A stretch of 64,000 nucleotides of DNA from Takakia lepidozioides (taxonomy: Eukaryota > Streptophyta > Takakiopsida > Takakiales > Takakiaceae), in assembly GCA_030704615.1 (NCBI GenBank), contig CM060732.1:61981053-62045052 (forward strand), given 5' to 3'. Position numbers and translations under genes: made by a program. Under the pieces are notes generated by a model that did no database searches, was not told where the DNA came from, and saw nothing but the letters and a program-made list of their open reading frames with translations. Numbering within the stretch: position 1 is the first letter of the stretch; the number at the start of each line of letters is the position of its first letter. Shown piece by piece: positions 35,593-45,720 of this stretch.

Positions 35593-37747
35593 TTCTTAGG
35601 ATGCTATTGGTGATTGCATGAAGAGGTCCAGCTGCCACTGAGGAGCTTGAATTATAATTCTTTTCTACTGCTAGTCTATACATTCAAACTCTTCAGACAG
35701 GTGCATTAAGAGATGATGCATTGATGACCTTCTGCGACGAGTGACATTTCGATTTGAAAGCTAAATTGATACTTTTAAGGCCTAAGCAAATCGTCACTTG
35801 AACCAAAATTTGCCCTGGTGCGTTTTCCATCTTTCATTCACTCACCTCACTCAACAGTCTACAACTTAGAACTTCGAGTATCTCTGTTACTGTCGTCTCT
35901 CTCTCTCTCTCTCTCTCTCTCCCCCTCATTGGAAGGGACTCTCTTTGTGAGCCATCGTGGCCCTCTGTGGACGCTATGAAGTTTCTTTCTTCCTGTCCTT
36001 TCCAAACGTGTCCGGAGAGCTACAGTAAACTGAAAAAATATCGCTAAACTATTGCGGCAGAGGAGGCATTGCGAGCTAAATTCACCAGCAAAAGCAAGTT
36101 CAAGAGGAAAACACTGGTCGGATGCTTGATCTGTACGCCTTTCCTCTCAAGACTCTCCAGTGACATGCTAAAGAGACTGAGCTCTTACACAAAAACGCAC
36201 GGGAAGTGTTCGATCTTCCAAACAAGCTACACTCTAGGACACTGACGCGCCATCTGGAGAATGACGAATGCAATTCGAAACATTTCAGTGAGTGAATGGA
36301 AATTCCTCCAGATCAACATTACTTCGGAAAATGAAAATCTTCATCGTCTATCAAAGAAAAGAAGACCACAGCAACAAACTGCACGTCCCGCCTGCGAGCA
36401 GTGCAACGCCATCACGCCAGCTCCACCAAATCGACAAGCTCAAGAGAAGCTCAAGTGTCGTGCCTCCCTCGCACGACCAATTCTGCATTCTCCCCGCCGC
36501 CGCATCGGAACTTTGCCGGTTTCGCCACAGAATTACTACTCACCGAAAGCTAAAATTGGTTTCCCCGAAGTTGGAGTTCAAATCTCTTCAGTAGTGAAGC
36601 ATGAGGGCACTTCGACACAAAACCTCAGGATTTGACGATTTGACCCCCATTTCGGCATAAAGGAAGGCTCTGATATAAAAATATCAAAGACAAATCGGGA
36701 TCAAAGGCGGTGCCCTTTTACACTGGCGTAAAAGTGTAGGAGTGGCGAAACTGCTCCCAAGACTGGTATAGCCGTTACTCCGTTCGCCGTGGCCGTTAAA
36801 AAGGGCGAGATCGCCGGCGAAAGTGCTGCCATGAACCACGAACGCATACGTCGACGATTATTCCAGACGATAGTGCCAAATTCGTCTGGAAGCTGACGAA
36901 TTTCAGATCGTTCGTGAGAATATCGTCACATCACGAAAACGTGTGGGCGATAGGGGGTAGAGTAGCCAGACTGGAACGGTACAGTTGGCGCCACCGGTGG
37001 GACCGGCGGCCGCCGTGCCGGTTTCGGCACCGTCTGGTTGGTGGGCCCAGCCTGAGGTCTTGGGATCAAATCCGGACGACCTCCTCCTCCGATGTGGCAA
37101 GCATCCCCTAGAGTAACGTTAAACTGACGGTACCGTCACCGTCAACGTCAGGCGCCGTCAGACTGACGGCTGCACAGAATGTGCAACTGCACAGTGGGAC
37201 GGAAGTTGAATTTTGAATCGGACCGTCGGATGTGCACTTACGTGCATCGTAGCCGTAGTAGACGCGTGTGCGGATAAGCGAAGGCTGACACTGCATGTGC
37301 CAGTGCAGTGAGTTTGATTTACTTACACTCAAGAAGGGCATCAAAGATAGAAGAGATGAAAGAGACGACATTGGGTGCAAACAAAAATTCCAAGCTCTGG
37401 TGTTGCTCCCTTCAAAGCGCAAGCGCGCTGGGAAGCTAAATTGAAGGAAAACAAATGTGGCTTTGATTACTTGGACAACACTAATTCTAGACTCATCAGA
37501 TCAAGAACATATCACCTACACAAAGCCACAGGATTTTCAACTGTTTGATTTCTCATTGCTTGTTGGGCGAGAAAGTTGTTCTCTCCCATCATCACCATCT
37601 CATCTTCACTGTCCCTAAGCTCTATAACTCATAATTTGCTCAAAAAGTAAGGAACACAGCCAATCATGGTTGAGTCTTGTTTGATCCATGTTACATTTGT
37701 GGGGACGTGTTGCAATTGCTTTTGAAATCCCCATTGGATATTGAACA
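35593..37747. other. Intergenic region between two minus-strand genes
   Basis: It contains a CT microsatellite (35897-35920) directly followed by a LINE-tail-like segment (GTGGACGCTATGAAGTTTCTTTCTT, 35958-35990), short unsupported frames around 36261-36635, a GC-rich stretch (36960-37090) with a B-box-like GGGATCAAATCC near 37060, and a palindrome cluster at 37125-37170. The 5' part probably holds the OSCA-like promoter, but no distinct TATA element was found. Confidence 0.35.
37125..37170. promoter_or_regulatory. Cluster of TGACG/CGTCA palindromes
   Basis: TGACGGTACCGTCA (37125-37138) is a perfect 14-base palindrome, and GCCGTCAGACTGACGGC (37154-37170) is palindromic around one central base. 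Between them CCGTCA and ACGTCA occur again. TGACG is the core of sites bound by TGA-type bZIP factors, so a regulatory role is possible but unproven; a small foldback element is equally possible. Confidence 0.4.
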
Positions 37748-40700
37748 TCAACCCTCGAGCATAGCTTTGGCAGCATCAATAAGCAAAGGTCGAAACTCCT
37801 CCGATGCCCGCCCGAGTACTGTGTATTCTTCTTTATCTTGAGCATCAACATCCGCACCATATCGCACCAGCAGCAGCGCCACCTGCCCTTCCTATATCAG
37901 TTAGTATAGAACGTTTCCATCTCTAGTTGGACTGCTATCGTATGACAAAAAGAAGTTGAGTCAAAGCAATGTATCAGGCAGAATAGTGTATGCCCAGTCA
38001 GCACAGCAAGCTGTTGTATATGTAATGTTCCTTTCTTTCTCTCTGTCCTCCTGCATCCAGGCTATCACAAGCATAGCCTAATGATTACACACAGCACCTT
38101 ATCAAAGGCTAAGTTGCAGAAGATGTGATCACAATCCTTCTACCTAACATGGATGCCTTACTGACTGGGTGGGAAGGTCTGGAATATCTTTTGACTGAGA
38201 TTCAGATTTGGGATTTTCAGGTGGATCCACTGTTAGGTAGGGAAGGAGCTGAGACCACAATTCCTACTTGGCCCTTCCCTGATAGGGATTTGGCTGTGAA
38301 TGGGGACTGGCTGAAGTCAGATGAGTTTGCAAATGCTCATCAAGACAGTGAAGAAGTTACATATACAGCTGGGGTTGATGATACTGCTCTTGAGTTGGGG
38401 AAGGAGCTAGAAGATGCAGCTAGTAAGAACAGTTTGGGACGCCCAAATCAACTTCACTTCCACTGGTTATCACCCTCTACGGGATCCAGTATTTAGAAAT
38501 TGCAATGGACCCTGCTTGCTGACTTTACTCTCCTCCCCTTCCCCCATTCTCTTCCTTCCCAAAGTGGTTGCAGGGTTGGCCACAAGTTACGACAAGCGAC
38601 ATCTATTGAGATCCATATATGATACTTGTTTCACACACTGATACACAGCTGGTTACTTAAGTCGCTTCACTGACGAGCAGCCTTCACAAGTTCTGATCAA
38701 TTCATACACACACATTTCCTCAACAATCTTCTTAGAGAAAGAAGGCAGAGGGAAAGACAGAGCTATAGGTAAATGCAAGCAATGGAAGGAAAAACCTGAC
38801 GGTTGTCACAGATCGTAGCATGCATGAGCGGGGTCTGCCCCATGGAGTCAGTAGCTTCAATATCTGCTCCCTCCTCTAGCAAGATCTCACACACCTCCGC
38901 TTTGTCTGCACTTGCGGCCCGATGAAGCGCCGTGCACCCCACCTAACAACCCCTGACCCATGTCAATTTCTCTCTTACAATGAAACCACAAATGGAGCCA
39001 CCTCACTCTTATTCTCCAGGTGCTATGCCTTCAGGAGTACGTCGTAGCCAACATTTGCAGGGAACAATCCCTGGTAGGCAACTCTCTCTACAGACCAGAT
39101 TCATACTCTACTTCAAAACTACATAATGCCACAGCAAAGGCAAAGAAAGGCACAACAAGAGAGGCCAAAGGCTCTCAAAAGGCCCCAAACAAAAGCCCTT
39201 GCACCTCATTTGCACTGGCATTGCTATTGACAGCTCTCCCCTAACATTGTTATCCAACTGAAAGAGGTGACTTTCCGATCAGTGCATGACTAAGCATTGC
39301 ACCTACGAGGACAATCTCCAGTCAATATCCATCATCGGAAATTCGTCATGACCATAATTGTCAACCTGGCACTGCATATGTGGCTGTCAAAGATTGTAAT
39401 AATCTCCTGCAAATTACAAATGTTTGCATACATTTGGTGAACAATTTATTGACAAACATGGATCGGCCCATTATTACTACACAGTTTACCTAAACCACAA
39501 TCAAGTCCATCCCAGACATCTAGGGTAAGCATCTCTTTTATGTGTCTGATGAAGAAAAAGAGGTGCAGAAAGACAAATTGGCAACAAAACCTTGTCTTTC
39601 TTATTGAGTTTTGCACCATGCTTGATAAGGAGGTTGGTAATTTCAACATGGCCTTTGCTGGCAGCATAATGAAGAGGTGTACGACCCCCTTTATTGATCA
39701 CTGACACATCCGCACCTATCCACCCACCACCAATCATGCATCATTGTGCCTGCCATGCAACCTTTCAAGACAACCTGAGCTCTCCATTGCACCACTTGCG
39801 ATAACCAAGTCCCACCCGACCTGAGCTTCCATCATCTCTTTTTCTTGGTTCCAACTAGAAGAGCTAGCCGTCAATTTATGTCATGTCATTACTGAATTCA
39901 GAACCAAAGAGATCCGGCATTCAGAACTTCAGAAAATCTCAGATACAAACTGGGAACAAGATGGTGGATTCCTGCATGCGTGTCTACACTATATCAATGC
40001 AGTGGCAGTGCCCAAAATAAGGTCATACTTGTCAGCCCTTATATTAATCCTCAATCCTCAGTATACATATGCATTCTTGGGGGAAAGCACTGGAAACATG
40101 GTTCATGCTACACTAGAGCCATGTAGTTACTGCAGGGCAAGGCATACCCAAATCGAGAAGTGCTTCAACAACAGCGTCACGGCCACCACTCACAGCTGAG
40201 TGAAGTGGCGTCCAACCTTCTTCATCACTTGCATTCACAATGCTGGTGGATTCCACCCCTTCAAGTAGTATCCTCACTACCTGTTCGTCAAACCCACCCA
40301 TTACCCCCGTCATGGTTATCTTTTCATCATGATGCGAACCGTACTCATCAACATACACAAAATCGTGTGTCTGCCTCCCTATCATTAGCAAGAGAATTTA
40401 CATGAGGGCCAGCCCACTTATTACACCCGTCCTGGTTATGTTTTTGCGGCATAATGCCAACTGCACTCATCAACATACCCCAATGACCTGTCCATAGTGG
40501 ACATCCCTATTATCTATTATAATCAGATCAAGTTAGCCAGTATAACTGCTTGAACACTACTGCCAATATATCAGTAGGTACTGGGCACACTCCGACAATA
40601 TCCTACCTTCTACCCTGTATGTTACAAATGAACCTGCTGTAAGAAACACAGCTCTGAAGAAGCTCTGAGCCATGGGAGCTTAACCCAAAAACCAACCGAT

Positions 40701-41426
40701 AAATCAGCAAACGATTGTTGATGGGGGCATCCAGATTAGAATGTGGTTTAGCAAAATTGTGCCACAAAAATTGCCCCCGGAAGTGCACAGCATCCCGAAA
40801 ATCTGGCTCAATTACCTGGATCGTGAAGACAGCTTCGCTAAATTTCCAACACTTTAAGCATCATCTGAAAAATGTTCTTTGCCGGTCTTGGGGTTCTAAC
40901 CTACCCGGAAATAAAACTCGGTCGCCCTTGTCGTTGCGTTAGAGCCAAGGCGAAACTCTTATTACAGGGATCTCCAGCAAATGGGATCATACCCCTCTAC
41001 ATAACACCAATCTGTCGAATTCGCCCGTTATGCTCTGCCATTCATACTGTAGAGGGAAAGCGAGGCGGATGGATTCCACCCTAAATTGTAAACCAGACCG
41101 CAAGACACATGAAACCCATAAACATTTCACAGAAAGGAAGTAATCTGTATTCACAATTTGCACACCTGGGCATGGCCGGCAGCCCCGGCGACATGAAGTA
41201 GGGTGCGGTCATCGTCGTTGCGAAGGGAGTGAACCTTGATGAGCTGGTCCTTTGAGAGGTTCTTAAACACTGCAAGATCTCCGCTCTCCGCTGCACGGTA
41301 CATGTCATCACTATCCAATTCCTTTGCGGGTGCCGGCATGCCCACCATTGCATTCATCTTGCTCCTCGCTTCTTCTTTCTTCTTGTCGTCCTCTCCTAAT
41401 TTGCCCTCCTGCCTAGCCGACGACAT
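37748..41426 (-). CDS. Gankyrin-like ankyrin-repeat protein (26S proteasome non-ATPase subunit 10-like)
   Basis: Five exons on the minus strand: 41426-41166, 40280-40148, 39715-39591, 38942-38796, 37882-37748. All are in phase, giving 266 residues, near the family length. After a charged N-terminus (about 35 residues) come consecutive ankyrin repeats: RTLLHVAGAAGHAQ, EGWTPLHSAVSGGRDAVVEALL, GRTPLHYAASKGHVEITNLL, TALHRAASADKAEVCEILL, GQTPLMHATICDNRQ, and a last unit ending FRPLLIDAAKAMLEG, characteristic of plant PSMD10/gankyrin homologues. By homology it is a soluble scaffold that binds the proteasome ATPase Rpt3 during regulatory-particle assembly. Several introns fall near repeat borders. 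The gene looks intact. A generic ankyrin protein is the alternative, but the C-terminus favours gankyrin. Confidence 0.92.
38125..38496 (+). other. Orphan open frame (123 codons) opposite a gankyrin-like intron
   Basis: This plus-strand frame lies in the intron between the last two exons of the minus-strand ankyrin gene. It is acidic and protein-like (LLTEIQIWDFQVDPLLGRE, TIPTWPFPDRDLAVNGDW, DTALELGKELEDAASKN). I do not recognise it. It could be a piece of a transposable-element protein inserted in the intron. No splice partners were identified. Confidence 0.3.
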
Positions 41427-41725
41427 GAAACTATGGATGGATGCCGTTTACACTTGATATATTCTGAGTTCGATTTCTTCCTTGCATGGTCGAGGGTTTA
41501 GAGTTTAGCACCAATTTATCACTCAAATCTGCCCGTGGAACTTACAACTGTGGACAGAGTACATGCATACTTACTTCAACTGAAAATTTGCATTTGAAGA
41601 AATCTGCCTTTCATCTAGTAGAGTGCCGTATCTGGGCGTATCTCAAATTCGCATCTGGGTTGTTGCTTGTAATGCGGCATCCCCCTTCGCCATTAGCTCT
41701 TCCCGCGTCTTCGCCTCAATCTGTC

Positions 41726-44353
41726 ATGGCTGCCATACAGGCAGTCCTTCGCCTTCGATCTTCTGTGGTATCGGAAGTGAGTAGCTGTAGAAGTACGAGA
41801 AGGATACAAGCACAAGCACACTGCAGTCAACTACACCTCTCGATCAACTTCAAATTGCCGTATTGCTGCGTCCCCAATCCTGTCACTAGCGGGGGAAATC
41901 CCCTGTCTTTCTGCTCAGATGGATTTCCTGGGCAGTGTGCAGTGGCGAATGGGTCCAGAGTGATAACCCCTGGATTGAGATGGAACATGAGAATCAAGCC
42001 ACATGGGTCGAGAATTGACGGGAGAACCAACCGACGTGGTCTAGCTGTTTCTTATTCGCAAGTTTACTTGCATTTGTTTCATGGTATGTGTGGTGGCCAC
42101 AATCAAATCAGTAGAAATGCAAGGGCAAGAGAAAGAAGTGCCGCGGTCGAGACAGGAGATTCAGAAGAGGTAGCTTGCCACCCAAATGTACTACACATAT
42201 TCTTGAATGATGTGAAGCAATAGCTGGTTACTAGGTTTAGATCTTTGTAACTTTCTGTTTCGCTTGTCCGCAGCTCAGCCAACGTTCGCAGGGAACGGCA
42301 TGAATACAGTCTCACACAGCCGTTTGGGTTTATAGACTCTTTTTTTGTTCCTTTTGTAGTTCGATTATGTCTCATAGGCCTCCTGGGATCCCCATGCACT
42401 TAATTAATTCTTTTTCTTCTTCCGTGTTAGGTCGTCACATCAATTGAATCGAACTGTACTTTCTCTGGCGTGATATTCAGATGATCATTAAACCAACGAT
42501 GCCTTTGACGGTAACGGAATGTACAATCCTGGTGGCAACACCATCAAAGTATCCTCTTGATTATACACCAGCGATGTGTTTCCCTGAGTCCTATGATATG
42601 GTTGAAGCTGCAATTCTTATAAGTTGATTGGGTCAGACCACTTCCTTGTCTATAATTGGATTTGGGAAGTGTGGAGGGCTTTGGCAATCTTGGGAACCTT
42701 TGACAGTAAGGAATTTTGAAATCCTTGTGGCAACACCATCAATGTATTCCACTAAATATTACACCAGCGGTGTGTTTGCATAGACCTAGAATATAGTTGA
42801 CTCCACAACTCTTAGTTATGAGTTAATTGGGTCAGACTGCTCCTTGCTTGTCTCCCCTGTAATTCGTCATGGGCAGTGTGTGAGGGCAATGACAATAGTA
42901 ATTTGGGCCGAGTTTCACAGCCTTTTAGAACCCCAGATTTTTCCCTTTTGAGGTATGTTGTACGATGAAGCAGTAAACCTCTTCCAAGAAAAACTCTGGT
43001 CAATGAAGTCTGGTCTCTGAAGAGATTCTCTTTGTGTGATCAGGTAAAGGTGAAAATAGCTGTGGGCCAGGTGGGCAGTTGCGTTGAGCATGTGTTCTAT
43101 TTCCAGAAGATTATGGGACCTTCAAGCAACATGGTCGTTGTAAGCATATCACCCTCCTTGAAGGAAGTAGAGAAAGATGCACCCATGAGGTATAAACTTT
43201 TGCTGTGGAGTCGGTGGGATGCGGCCCCTCCACATTGTCTTAGTGCCGAACTAACATAGACCTCTCACATCAAACATTCTTATGTTAGCTTTACCTTGAC
43301 TTGTCCCAAAACACAAGTTTGATGTGAATGGTGTTCCTGGAGATTAATAGAGATCTTTCATTCTACTCTTCTTGCTATAGCTTTGTGATCAGTGACTTTT
43401 CCAGGATCGAAAGTAGAGGTAGAGAGGCATGGGGGTTAAAGAGAGGGAAGAAGGGTAACGTAAAGATGGGATATATTGTTACATGAGGTTTGTTTCAGCC
43501 ATTGTTGTGTAGAGAGGGGATTCAGCTGGTGAAACTGGAGAAGGTGAGAAAAGAGTACATTTTCTGATAATCTCACCTGTCACATGCTATCAGACATGCC
43601 TCACCCCTCCCATACACAGGCTTACAATCATCCTCGACTTAGGCTCTTCTTGTCTGATACCAGGAGATAAGAGGCCACACTCCAATAGAGAGGTGGTTCT
43701 TATCAAAGTAGTAATGCCAGCTTTGATGCTATTGCAGGTGGTACTGCCCAAGCCTCTTGGAATAGTATTTGAAGAGAGCCAATGGAAAGACTCCAAAGGC
43801 AGGGGCCGTGTTGTGGTGGCAGGGCTTGTCCCAGGTGGCAATGCTTATCGGGCATCCAGGGTGGCCCAGCTCTTTGAGAGTGGAAGTGGGAAATCCCAGA
43901 ACATTAATAGAGCTATTATTGGCGGAGCTGTGAAGCCTGGAGATGTTCTGCGTGCAACTACAACGGTAGAATCTTACCATAGGAAGATTGCAATCAAATC
44001 AGGTTGATATAATTTTTGTTCATCTGAATTTTGTGGAGGCAAACGTCTGGTCTGTCAAAGAGCCAACTGGTACCACCACCTTAAATTATTAGCTCTTCTT
44101 GAAATCATGGTGGCTTTGATCTCTATGTCCACCCTACCTTAAGGAGGCTTCCATTGGAGTGGTTTATGGCTTCAGCATGGCATATATGTTGCAGGTGAAT
44201 GTGACTGTGGATTTTTTTGGTCTACATGCTCCTCAACGATTGGTCGAACTCTATGAAGTCGATGGGAGGCCTTGGCACCTGACAATGAGAGCATTGAATG
44301 CCAGCTTTGTTGCTGACGGAGATGTATCTCTTGTTCTGGAACGACAATATTGA
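41726..44353 (+). CDS. PDZ-like domain protein, probably plastid-targeted
   Basis: Proposed exons: 41726-42061, 43738-43965, 44195-44353, all phase 0. A short exon at 43044-43070 or longer may lie between the first two; including it also preserves the frame. The N-terminus (MAAIQAVLRLRSSVVSEVSS) is rich in Ser and Arg and poor in acidic residues, like a chloroplast transit peptide. The middle exon reads VVLPKPLGIVFEE, then VVVAGLVPGGNAYRASRV and AVKPGDVLRATTT: a PDZ-type fold with PLGI as the carboxylate-binding loop and the GxVKPGD turn. The last exon adds FGLHAPQRLVELYEVDGRPW and ADGDVSLVLERQY. The specific role is unknown; PDZ domains bind C-terminal peptides. A duplicated 195-base segment lies in intron 1. 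The exon 1 donor is the least certain boundary. Confidence 0.65.
42502..42895. repeat. 195-bp tandem duplication in an intron
   Basis: The block beginning CCTTTGAC at 42502 is repeated from 42697 with about 75-80% similarity by eye (TGGCAACACCATCAA, ATTACACCAGCG, GGGTCAGAC recur at matching places). It lies within intron 1 of the PDZ-like gene. Confidence 0.75.
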
Positions 44354-44857
44354 GGTGCATTCAGATTTCAACAGCTCCTCTGATGGACACTTCCTCCCAA
44401 CAGCCTTTTTGGTAAGATAGACTCCTCCTCTTCATTCTCTGTGCCTTATGTCATCCATGCTTCAATCATCTCCAATTGTCTTGTTCTCTCATGTTGGTCT
44501 TCATGCGGTATTTTACATGGGAGAGAGAGATGACACCGACCAAAGGCAGCATACTACATAAGAGTCTCTTCCCTGTGCTGATATAACATGAAACAGACTT
44601 CTTAAAAATAAATCTTCTACACCGGCAGTTTCTTTTGCTTTTGTTTTGACAAAAAAGGGAACTCTGAAGAAGTGAGGGGAAACGCCTTTTATACGTTCTA
44701 GGCCATAAAGATTGCAAGCCCATGGCTACCACAGGAGGTGTTTATTTTGGGCATCTCTCTTGCTGTCTGGTTTTCTAGACTTTTGAGGGTGCCGGTTTTC
44801 CGAGTCTGTTTTCTAATTAGTAAGGAGGATGGATCCCAAGAAGAACAGCGGGTGTAG

Positions 44858-45304
44858 GAGAATACCCCAAACTCTCGTCAGTTTCTGGGGTTGGTGACCC
44901 TTCTTGCACTCAGAGGAGTTCTATTGACTGGAGGGGGAGGGATCACACACAGAGGGACTGTCATCACCATTCTCCTGGTCACTCCGGTTCTCATTTTCTT
45001 TAGCCCAGTCCTGATTCCCTTGGGTACATTGGTGTTTCTGGGTATCTATGGGTTGGTGTCAGCGAGCCCATTTGGATATGCCTGTCTTGCTGGAATCTCA
45101 TTGCTCTACAACTACTTCAAGGGAGGCAACCCCCTTGGCTTGGATCAGGTTGAGTATGCCTATCATCGCCTTACTGATACCGCCCGGCAACTGAAGCACA
45201 GGGCTGCCCAGTATGGATCTAATTCACAGAACTTTCTGCAGGCTAAAACTGACGCTGTAGCACCTAGTGTCTTAGTAGTGTGTCTGCTCTCAGTTGGAGA
45301 GTAA
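44858..45304 (+). CDS. Oleosin (oil-body structural protein); 5' end unresolved
   Basis: The frame contains the oleosin signature, a long hydrophobic hairpin with the proline knot P-x5-S-P-x3-P (TPVLIFFSPVLIP), preceded by RQFLGLVTLLALRGVLLTG and followed by an amphipathic tail (LDQVEYAYHRLTDTARQLKHRA). Oleosins coat lipid droplets. There is no in-frame ATG before the hairpin. The frame is open back only to 44858, just after TGTAG, which may be a splice acceptor. Alternatively ATG 44830 (MDPKKNSGC) is the start, in which case a one-base frame shift separates it from the hairpin. The segment ITHRGTV inside the first hydrophobic arm is unusually polar. GTAAGT right after the last codons (45302-45307) could be a donor leading to another exon. 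The gene lies 0.5 kb downstream of the PDZ-like gene on the same strand. Real but possibly damaged. Confidence 0.75.
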   Translation, partial: ENTPNSRQFLGLVTLLALRGVLLTGGGGITHRGTVITILLVTPVLIFFSPVLIPLGTLVFLGIYGLVSASPFGYACLAGISLLYNYFKGGNPLGLDQVEYAYHRLTDTARQLKHRAAQYGSNSQNFLQAKTDAVAPSVLVVCLLSVGE

Positions 45305-45401
45305 GTTTTCTTTCCAGTTCTTTCTAGTTCTTGATGTAGTGGACAGGGTAGAGTGGACTCGAGAACAGCATCCTGGCAAATCTCTTCGACGGTATATCCT
45401 T

Positions 45402-45579
45402 CTGCTTAGAGGGGTGGAGATTAAGCTGGCGTCAACGCCATCTTAATCCAGACCCAGACAGACAGAAAGACAGGGTTCTTGAGTGGTTTCTGCTTTTCTG
45501 TTTGTTAATTTCCTTGTGCTTAGACGGGTGGAGATTAAGCTGGCGTCAACGCCATCTTAATCCAGACCCAGATAGACAG
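45402..45579. repeat. Duplicated 63-bp unit containing a hairpin, followed by CAGA microsatellite
   Basis: TGCTTAGA(G/C)GGGTGGAGATTAAG... to ...ACCCAGA(C/T)AGACAG occurs at 45402-45465 and 45518-45579 with two or three differences. Each unit contains arms GATTAAGCTGGCG and CGCCATCTTAATC around TCAA, pairing with one mismatch. A (CAGA)n run follows at about 45584-45612. Confidence 0.85.
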
Positions 45580-45612
45580 GTACACAAACAGACAGACAGA
45601 CAGACAGACAGA

Positions 45613-45720
45613 TACACTCAGTGCCACTCACGGGATTCTGGGTTCAAATCCTGCTACCTTGTCGGGTGTGTGGTATGATCTTCTCCACCCTCCTCCCCTT
45701 CTCCCCCTGTGAACCTTGTG
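45613..45720 (+). mobile_element. SINE fragment (B-box part)
   Basis: GGGATTCTGGGTTCAAATCCTGCTACCTTGTCGGGTGTGTGGTATGATCTT matches the B-box half of the SINE copies at 56335 and 57240. GTTCAAATC fits the polymerase III B box. The A-box half is not visible upstream, where the CAGA repeat lies. Confidence 0.55.

Noticed and set aside
41486-41725. Upstream part of the 245-codon frame before the PDZ-like protein
   Set aside because: The transit-peptide-like start at 41726 is a better initiator. The upstream part has ordinary composition and overlaps the likely 5' leader.
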